NCBI RefSeq assembly: GCF_009727055.1
Contig: NC_052357.1
Span: forward strand, 87,972,999-88,036,998
Length of the DNA stretch: 64,000 bases
Direction: 5' to 3'
From: Benincasa hispida
Lineage: Eukaryota > Streptophyta > Magnoliopsida > Cucurbitales > Cucurbitaceae
Each line of letters begins with the position of its first letter. The first letter of the stretch is position 1. The position numbers and the translations under genes were made by a program. Below, piece after piece: positions 56,049-64,000 of this stretch. The notes under the pieces were generated by a model. It worked only from the letters and a program-made list of their open reading frames with translations, was not told where the DNA came from and ran no database searches.

Positions 56049-59000
56049 CAGAATCAGCTTAATTATAGGCGAGTGAAGCAATCGCCTAAGATTCCCATTT
56101 AAAAATGTCTTATTACATATATACACATATATGTATATATTATAATATTTGCATCTATTTAATTTAGTTTTTAATAAAATTAAATTTAAAATATAAAATA
56201 ATATACTTATTAATTTTCATAAAATTTTTCTTGTAATATTGAAAATAGAAATTATTAGAAAAATCTATAATGAATAGTCTCATAAACTCTCTCTATTTTT
56301 TATTGGCTGACATTTTAAATTTATTAAGCTTTTATCTTTTTATTCATAATTCCTTTTAAATTTCCTTAAAAATCTCAACTATTAATATAATTCTTTTGGT
56401 GTTTGTTTCAAGAGTTAAACTTGAGATGGGTTGAGCATAATAAGTCCAACTCTTGTTTGGAACAAGAGTTTAGAAAGCCAAGGTTTCCTACTCTTTTCCC
56501 ATGGGTTTGAATAGTGTTGGTTACACTTTTTTTTAAATTTAATTTAGGAAGTTTGTCGGCCAACTTCCATACACCAACTTCGACGACCACCGTCGGCGAC
56601 CCCTGCTAGCAAACTTTCAACCACCGACTCTGGCCAAACTTCGGCTACCATCGATCAACTTTGGAAGACATTAATAAAAATATTTTTAGTATATAAAAAA
56701 CCAAACAAACTTGTATATAAAAATATTTCTAAGAAATAGTTGTCAAATACATGTGTTTTTATTTTAAATCAAGAGTGTTTAAATAAAAAAATTTCTAATT
56801 CATTCCAAATAGGCCGTTAGTTTAATGATAATAATATTTTTTAAATAAACTCCATTTCTTGTATTTTTTCATTTGGAGTTTTTTCTTTTTAATTATTATT
56901 ATTTATTAGATTATCTTTTTTTAATTCGCTCTCTTCCCTTTGTTTATATATTTCCTTTATGTCAGGAGATTTCTTAGCGATAAATCGATCACTACAAGAA
57001 ACATCCCTTATATGCTTTTATTATTATTATAATTATTATATACACATTTTTAATAAAAATTGAATAGTAAAGAAGGGTAAAAAGTAAATTGACTAGATTT
57101 TTGCATAATTAAGTATATTTATTTAAGTTATATGTGTAGAAAACTCCAATTTAAATTAACATTTTATTTCAAAACCTAATAAAATCAAAATATCAAATTA
57201 TAAAACAATAAATTAAATAAAATTATAGTTTCAGTCAAGTCTATATTTCAAAATTCAAAAAAAAAATATTCTTCTAAATTTTTTAGATTATTTAAACTTG
57301 ACTATATTAAAATAATTAAGATGACAAGTTTGAACTAATCTAAAATCTAACCACGGATTAAATACAAGAAAATATTTCACAAACACTTCGACTTCCTAAG
57401 CCTGCACTCCAAACATAGGTTTCTTAAATTTAGACTTCCAAATCCTGCACTCCAAACACAGTTGTTTTCTTAAACCCTAACTACCTAAACCTTCCAACCT
57501 AACCCAGGCTTAAACTAAAATTTTCTCTCTCTTCTCATAAATATATTAGGTATGGTAGGTTAGATTCAATTTAAGTTGAATTCTCTCCGTCTCTCTAAAT
57601 CTCTCTCAACTCTCAAATTTTCATCAATATTATGTGTGGCCTCACGAAAGTTTGATTATCAATTGTTAGAGGAAAAATCATTCCCTTACTCAATCCAATT
57701 GCTTCAAAGTTTCAGGTTTTTTTAGTTCGAATTCTTTTGCTTTTTTTTTGAAAAAAAAATATTTCATATTATTGATTGTTCAATACCTTAACATCTAAGA
57801 TTTGTTTATACTTACATACTTATAATATCAATAACTAGAAAATATGAATCTGGATATGAAAAGCTTAAGAAGAAAAAAAGAGTAGAAAAAATGGTTGAAT
57901 TTAAAAAATGTGCTCTTGATAAATTTGTTATTGAATGTAAAAGTAATAGACTGATGAAATAATAGAAGAAATGATAGGTATAAACAAATTGAAAGATGAA
58001 ACAAAAATAATAGATAATTATATAATTGAAAATGAAGTATGTAATCAAATAAACTTGAATGAGAAAAAAAACTAGAGAGGGAGGAAAGTGAAAAAAGAGA
58101 AAACAATGTGATATTAGTAATGATAATGAGAATGCATTCTGAATATAATATATATGATCCAATAAGATGGAAAAATATTGATTCTAAATTAATTGACTTA
58201 TTGACGGAAAAATGTTCCATTAGATAAAGTCATTTAATTTTTCCTAGACATTTTTCTAATATTTATTATACTCAAAAAAATATCAAATGGCGAAAAAAGT
58301 GATAGAAATTTTCTAATTTACTCAAAAGGATTTCAATAAAGTTTATTGTTTTTGTTATAAGTTATTTAGTACTAAATCCAATACAGTTCAATTGGCTAAG
58401 GAATGAGTTAATGATTGGAAAAATATTAGTTATTGGTTTAAAAGTCAAGAAACTAGTAACGAACACATATCTAATATGAATGCTTGAATTGATTTACACA
58501 AATTAAATTATTAAAAAAATAAAACAATTGACAAAGATGTTAAAGAATTAATTAATAAAGGAAAAGAATATTGGAACAAAGTATTGACATGAATTATTGT
58601 TGTAGTTAAAAATCTTGCTAAAAATAACTTAGAATTTCAAGGAGTAATAAAAAAAATTATCAAGAAAACTATGAAATTTTTTTAACTTAATTGAAATGAT
58701 TGCCGAATTTGATCAAATAATGCAAGAACATATTCTTCATATTCAAAATAAAGAAATTCATTATCATTATCTTGGACAAAATATACAAAATGAATTCATA
58801 TAGCGGACTTGAAATAAAAAATATAATTATTGAAAAAAATTAAAGAAGCAAAATATTTTTCGGTTACATTAGATTGTACACCTAATGTAAGTCATTAAGA
58901 ACAAATGTCTCTTATGGTGAGGTGTGTTGATATTTCCACAAGTCCAATAAAAATGGAAGAATATTTTTTTAGAATTTTTAAAAGTTGAAGCTACTACTGG

Positions 59001-59746
59001 AAAATGTTTATTTGATGTGCTTGTAAACACAATTAAGATTCTTAAACTTGATATATTGAATATAAGAGGACAATGATATGACAATCAATCTAATATGAAA
59101 AGAAAACAACAAGGTGTACAAAAAAAGATTACTAGAAATAAATTTTCTGACATGGCTAGCTCATGTCATAGAACTATGACATTTTTTGGAGTTGTGCAAC
59201 GTATTTATTATTTATTTTCTTCATCTACAAAACGATGAAAAATTTTGCTAGATCACATAACTAACTTGACTATCAAACCATTGTCACAAACACAATGGAA
59301 AAGTCGAATTGAAAGTATTAAGCAATAAAATTTCAAGCACCTCAAATAAGGGACACTTTATTAAAATTAGGAGAAACTAACGAAGATCTTAAAGTGAAAA
59401 GTGAAGCTAGTTGTTTAACTACTTATAAATTTGAAAATTTTGAATTCTTGTTAGGCATGACTATATCTAAATTAATATGGTATGGATACTTCTACTAAAA
59501 AAAACTTTTCAAAATTAAAATTAAATAGATCTTAATTAAGGTCAACTATGTTGCAATAAGGATTAAATGAATTTACCATATTATCTATTCAAAAGATATA
59601 TTAATGAACTTAGTTTATCAAAATTTAGTAAATAATTTTGCATCTCAAAAAATAGGAAAAATAACTTTTAAATAATATTTTCTATATGAAAGTCTCCCTA
59701 TCAAAGATTTTGCCTAAGACCTCGTATGATCTTGAACCCGCTCCTG
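56049..59746 (+). mobile_element. Degraded hAT element (ends tentative)
   Basis: Candidate ends: cagaatcagctt at 56049 and, inverted, caggagcgggtt at 59746 (9 of 12 equal), each followed inward by gcctaag-type words typical of the gcctaggg ends of this hAT group. No convincing 8-bp target duplication is seen. The inside holds a hAT transposase relic. Confidence 0.45.
57843..59510 (+). pseudogene. hAT-type transposase (DUF4371 / TTF-type) relic
   Basis: Fragments in order on the plus strand: YESGYEKLKKKKRVEKMVEF with CALDKFV; IYDPIRWKNIDSKLIDLL (about 58150) leading to an FPRHFSNIYY word, the TTF-type finger region; a DUF4371 part with [20 protein letters not shown] and [13 protein letters not shown] (58690-58800); then ATTGKCLFDVLVNTIKIL, LDILNIRGQ, YDNQSNMKRKQQGVQKK, MTFFGVVQRIYYLFSSSTKR and LTIKPLSQTQWKSRIESIK (to about 59325). 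These match the zinc-finger MYM-type hAT proteins common in plants. Dozens of stops and shifts; the C-terminal dimerisation domain is not seen. Certainly dead. Confidence 0.82.
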
Positions 59747-60479
59747 GATGTAATCTCATTTATTGTGCGTTTTGAGGTTGTTATTTGGATCAATGGATCA
59801 TTTATAATGCCATTTTCTTTTTCCTAAATGTAGGTTGCCTCTGTTTTCTAGTGAGGTCATGTCAAATGGAATTATTATTTTTTATTTATTTTTTTTTCTA
59901 AGAAGAGAAGAAGGAGAACAATAAGAGAACCATATCATAAAGTCTAACCACAAAAACAAAGGAGATAACTCATCATTTAAAGGAGAGGCTAACCAACTAA
60001 AAAATCTATCCACCAAAAAAATTCCTCGAAGTATCAAATACTATGAGTGTGATTTTATTTTATGGTTTTAGATTCATTCAAATTCAAAAACAATATTTTT
60101 ATATTTTAATTAAATTTAGATTTTGAATATTAAATTTTAAAATACAAAGATAAAAAAAATATTCAGAAATACAATATTTCATTTTATAAACTCAATTCAT
60201 TTTTAAAAAATTAAAATATGCCTTATATAGTATATTGTAAATTATATAATATTAGAAAATTAATAATTATACAAAAAAATTGAACTTAAAACATGTTTAT
60301 ACACTAATTAAGATATAATAACTTTATAGTCAATCTAAAACTTACAGGAGAATTGCAACTCATTTTATGGTTTATAAATGCAGTATCCAACACATTTAAA
60401 TCAATAATTTAAACTAGAATATAATTTCTTAATTTGCTACCAAACGTTATCTCATAACAAATTCAACTTTGTTGTTATT
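59747..60479. other. A/T-rich stretch without recognised gene
   Basis: No coding or repeat signal beyond homopolymers. Confidence 0.5.
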
Positions 60480-60860
60480 CAATCCCATATTTTCAAATAT
60501 TCTTAAACTCCTCATCATTTTAATGTCTTATTTGAATGTGATAGAGTCAAAGTCATCTGGAGAATCCTTCTGTCTCAGTATCATGTTGATAGGATTATGA
60601 TTTTCTCGGATTGCCATGTATTAATGTATATTTAAATAAGCCATTTGAGCCTTATGTTGAGGTTCGTGATCTTATTCAACTTATTTGGAGGCAAGTTGAT
60701 CATTTTCAATCGATCTTTTTTTGTTTCGTTCATTGTGATTAGAGTCGAACTGCTCACGAACTTGTTTGTAGAAGTTTCTCAAATGTGTCGTTTAATTGGA
60801 TTTTTAATCGTGTTAATTGGATGATTTTAAGTTGTAAATTCGATGTATAAAACTTTATCC
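60480..60860 (+). pseudogene. Possible LINE-type RNase H relic
   Basis: One frame gives EVRDLIQLIWRQVDHFQSIF, then FCFVHCD, a stop, SRTAHELVCRSFSNVSFNW. This fits the end of the RVT_3/RNase H domain of plant LINEs or RNase H-like proteins (pattern: phe-val-x-arg-x-x-asn-x-x-ala-his-x-leu-ala). Short and damaged; no reverse transcriptase is found nearby, so the call is weak. Confidence 0.3.
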
Positions 60861-62759
60861 AATCGTCAGAATGTTGATGGTATTTAATAAATTATCACTT
60901 TTTGTTTTTTTTTCTTCTTAAATCAATTTTTTTATTCAAAGAATTTGATGACCCGAAAAAATCGATCAATTCAATCTAACTCGTGCAATTTGAGTTGGAT
61001 TATCAACTCATTTGGTTTGAGTTATTCAAATAAATGAAACTTTTTTTTTGTTGGATCGGTTCAAGAGTTCACTTAAAGTAACTCAAACCAATCCGACTTA
61101 TTGTTTACTTTAAAATGTATATTTTTTTTTACTTATGATATAATAATATATACATATATTTATTTTTATTTTTACTTTCATTTTCTTAGATAATTTATTC
61201 TCAACAACTCATAAAAATAGTTTTTAGCACGTTAGGAAAAAAAATAGATTATATAAATTGAAATTGAGTTGTTAATCTTAATTCAGTATATAAAAATAAT
61301 TAAATCAAATTTCTACGTATTAATATTTTACTTATTTTTAAAAATAAAATTTAAAAAAAATGATCTGAGTAATCAAAATCAATACAACTCAAATATTTTA
61401 TAATTGGATTAGATTTGATTTTTTTTAATAAAGATTATTTGGATCGAAGAAAACTCGAACAATGGTTAGATTTAAAAATTAATTCAATCCAACTCAACAT
61501 ACAAACAACGTTAATGGTCACCGTTGTAGTAAAGGCACTTTTAATTTCCAAATTATGTAAAAGACTGTTGGTTATTAAATAATAATGGGAAAAAAAATCA
61601 CTCCGATCTAATATGAACTCATTTTTAAAAATATATATATATAATAATAATAATAATAATCTCAACTAAATCCATCGCTTTGATTCAACGATTGTTTGGA
61701 TACATCCAACGTCTTTAATGACACGTTGGTGTTAACTGTTGATGGTCATAAATGTGATGGCTACCACCAACAAAGAAATAATGATAAATTTTTTTATCCA
61801 AAAAAAAACTACAAATAATAATGTCAATGCCACTTGAAAACATTTCAAAATCAATTTTCAGATATACTTTATTAGTTATCATTTTGAAATTCATTTTTAA
61901 ATATACCAAATCTCTTTACTTTCAAATTCATTTCATTTTAATCCTTTTCATCTTTTATAAATCTTAAATTTACTTTTCAATAAATATTAAATTTATTCCC
62001 AAGTTATTTTTTAAAAAAATATGTAATAAGGTAAATATAGATTCATGATCAATAAAAGAATATTGTTATAGATTGAATATATTTTTTAAATATGAAGATC
62101 AAAAATGATATTTTAACTTATTTGATTATTAGTAGTAATGGCAGGAAAACTATTGATTTATACTCTTAACTTTAAAAGCTTTATCAATTAAAATTTCAAA
62201 CTAACAATAGTATCAATTAAATCCCAAAAATTTTAAGTTAATCAATTAAGACCTTTCATTAGAATTTCATTTTACAATCATTAATGCATAACATTTATAC
62301 GTATATAAAATTTCTAAGTTAAGTGTAAAGATAACTAAATTAGAGAAGTACAAGGAAATCAAATAATAGCAACAAAAAATTCTAAAAAAATTATATAATT
62401 TGATTCATCTAGGTTCATAATTTAAATTGATATGATTATTAATTTCGAATTTAGAGTCTTAATTTACTCAAACTAAAAAAAAGAATTGATATTAGCCCTT
62501 AAAAGAATATATAGTACTAAACTTTCTATATATATATATATATATATATAACATATTTTAAAACATATATAATGAACTCTAAAGAGTCATAATACGCACA
62601 ACTCAATGTATATATAAGTTTTATGGTTTGAATTCTCACACGTCGCACCTTCATGGTATAAAAACGGAATATGAGAAACAAAATTGAATGAATTTTATTA
62701 AAAGTCTAAATGAGGCTTCCTTGTTAATCATCCGTTGTTCATTCTCTATATATAATAAT
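60861..62759. other. A/T-rich stretch with microsatellites
   Basis: No gene recognised. Simple repeats: (AT)n then (TAA)n at 61630-61660, and (TA)12 at 62527-62550. Poly(A/T) runs elsewhere. Confidence 0.6.
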
Positions 62760-63010
62760 AATTATAATAATTATAATAAAGCCCAGTGTCGACGGTTGAA
62801 AAATCGGGTTGATTTTTGGATAAATGTTTGACCTTTGAAATGTTATCCTTATCTCTCTTTAGCGCCATCCACGTGGCTGGTCAATTCGGTATTGTTCGGC
62901 GTGTATTGCCGACATCCCCGCCCCCGGTAATCTCGCGTCTGACGTGTCCACCCATTAAAATAAATATAATTCTCAAATTGCAATTTATTTTCCATGTCGA
63001 CAATAACCTT
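62760..63010. promoter_or_regulatory. Promoter-like patch with G-box and W-boxes
   Basis: A less A/T-rich patch in A/T-rich DNA. It contains the palindromic G-box CCACGTGGC (62869-62877), an ABRE-like gacgtgtcc (62941-62949), and TTGACC W-box cores at 62828-62833 and, inverted, 62879-62884. Such a cluster fits a plant promoter, but no gene start is seen on either side within the window, so the assignment is inference. Confidence 0.35.
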
Positions 63011-63392
63011 TCCTCATAAAGCGATATCGAAGGATTTGGTAGACGTAGACCCCGCGTTATTTTTATATCACTGGGAATAATATAATTTTATTTTTTTCAA
63101 ATTTAATTAAATGCATTAAGTGGGTTGATTTTCTTTTATCATATTAATAATAACTTAAAAAACACTTCTCGTCTCTCGACATCGATAAAAGTAATCACTT
63201 AGTCTTTAAACTTTTATATATAATGATTTAGTAAAAAAATCATCAAAATTATACATTAGATTTATGCATAAAATCTCATTAAAATTCATTAAATATTAAC
63301 ATTAATTTTTATATTAAGGACTAAAAATCCTAGAAATGCTTGTTTCAATATATTGTGTAAATTAGTCAAAATGTAAAAATCAAATATTTTTT

Positions 63393-63596
63393 TGTGGTGG
63401 AACAAAATATCCCTCACTTCCCCTGGAAAAAAAATTTGGGAGGGAGTTCCAAAGGAACATTGTTATGTTGCCTCGAATGGTGTACTAATTCTTTGAATCC
63501 AATACCAACGAGAATCATTCCTCCTAGAACAACGTTCTCTTTCAAACCTTTCAACCAATCAATACGATTTCGGAAAGTGGTTATTGCTAACAAATT
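63393..63596 (-). pseudogene. rpoC2: Plastid rpoC2 C-terminal fragment (NUPT)
   Basis: On the minus strand it reads [19 protein letters not shown], then [23 protein letters not shown] and, after a one-base shift in a T-rich run, [10 protein letters not shown]. This is the conserved C-terminal region of the plastid RNA polymerase beta'' subunit (compare bacterial RpoC LKENVIVGRLIPAGTG). About 200 bp only, with a frameshift and flanked by nuclear A/T-rich DNA, so it is a nuclear copy of plastid DNA and not functional. The plus-strand 68-residue open frame over it is just its antisense. Confidence 0.85.
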
Positions 63597-64000
63597 TTAA
63601 AATACAAGAACTAAATTATTACATAATAAAATTGAGCTAAATTATTACAAAACTAAAAATTTATAGACTAAATCATTACAAATCAAAGTTCAAAGAAAAA
63701 ATTGTTACTTATATAAAAAAGTCTAAGGACTAAAAGTGTTTTTGAACTTTATTAATATAATATGAAAATTTAGATCGACCCGAATCCTCTACTCTTATTG
63801 TACTAAATAATGACGATAAGAACTTTTAACTTTGTAAAGATCCTTTCAAACTATCTTTCATGTTCAACTATTTAAGCCTTCTGGTGTTCATTTGGTATTT
63901 GATTTTTGGTTTTTTAAAATTAAACATATGAGCACCCATTTCATCTCTAAATTTATTGTTTTTCATCTACTTGTTATCAATACTTTTAAAAACGAAGCCA
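63597..64000. other. A/T-rich window end without recognised gene
   Basis: No coding or repeat signal recognised. Confidence 0.5.

Noticed and set aside
56990..57001. CACTACAAGAAA, the end motif of CACTA (En/Spm) elements
   Set aside because: No matching inverted end, 3-bp duplication or transposase found nearby; a single 12-mer is weak.
57812..58220. Minus-strand hydrophobic frames of 116 and 130 residues
   Set aside because: Antisense of the A/T-rich hAT transposase relic; Phe/Ser/Tyr-rich by composition.
63394..63600. 68-residue plus-strand frame
   Set aside because: Antisense of the plastid rpoC2 fragment.
1..64000. tRNA or rRNA genes
   Set aside because: None recognised by eye; tRNA-complementary words found are retrotransposon primer sites only.

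Overview
The window is plant nuclear DNA from a eudicot repeat block. Evidence: Ty1/copia elements primed by initiator-Met tRNA, a Tat/Athila-type gypsy element, a PIF/Harbinger element with spliced genes, a hAT element and a plastid DNA fragment. The copia LTRs look cucurbit-like (Cucumis/Benincasa type), but that is from memory and unchecked. I see no intact host protein-coding gene. Every recognisable coding region belongs to a transposable element or is a plastid relic, and all are broken.

Layout. 1-5023: minus-strand copia element A (gag and protease, long leader, primer site, 5' LTR), carrying two copies of the Illumina Nextera mate-pair junction adapter, which is an assembly artefact. 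5024-14637: remnant of a plus-strand copia element, split by a LARD-like LTR element (5084-~12290) that itself holds a solo LTR (7236-11339), which holds a further solo LTR (7809-10038). Its gag stops at a chimeric pair of opposed LTR pieces (12840-14637). 14637-28626: copia element 1, plus strand, whose leader carries a solo LTR (14987-17029), a gag/protease-only gypsy element (~17578-23624) and another solo LTR (23709-25902). It ends in its integrase domain where copia element 2 (28627-37736) is inserted. Element 2 is the most complete (LTR, leader, gag, protease, integrase, reverse transcriptase), but it has many stops, a YVDN active site and no complete RNase H. 37737-44898: copia element 3, minus strand, with a solo LTR (39825-42027) in its leader. 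44899-51000: degraded PIF/Harbinger element, with Myb-like ORF1 and a three-exon DDE transposase, followed by locally duplicated sequence. 51000-64000: AT-rich DNA with a long fold-back repeat, a dead hAT transposase, a faint LINE-like relic, a possible promoter-like patch and a plastid rpoC2 fragment.

Most interesting signals: (a) clusters of a palindrome (consensus GCTAAACGATCGTTTAGC and variants) in both LTRs and leaders of several copia families; (b) a regularly spaced array of small A/T hairpins in the copia leaders; (c) a second palindrome, AGCGTCGCGACGCT-like, shared by a copia leader and the unrelated LARD LTR; (d) the two adapter artefacts, one of which frameshifts a gag gene and the other of which creates a spurious protein; (e) a 120-bp near-perfect fold-back. 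All coordinates were read by eye, without alignment software.
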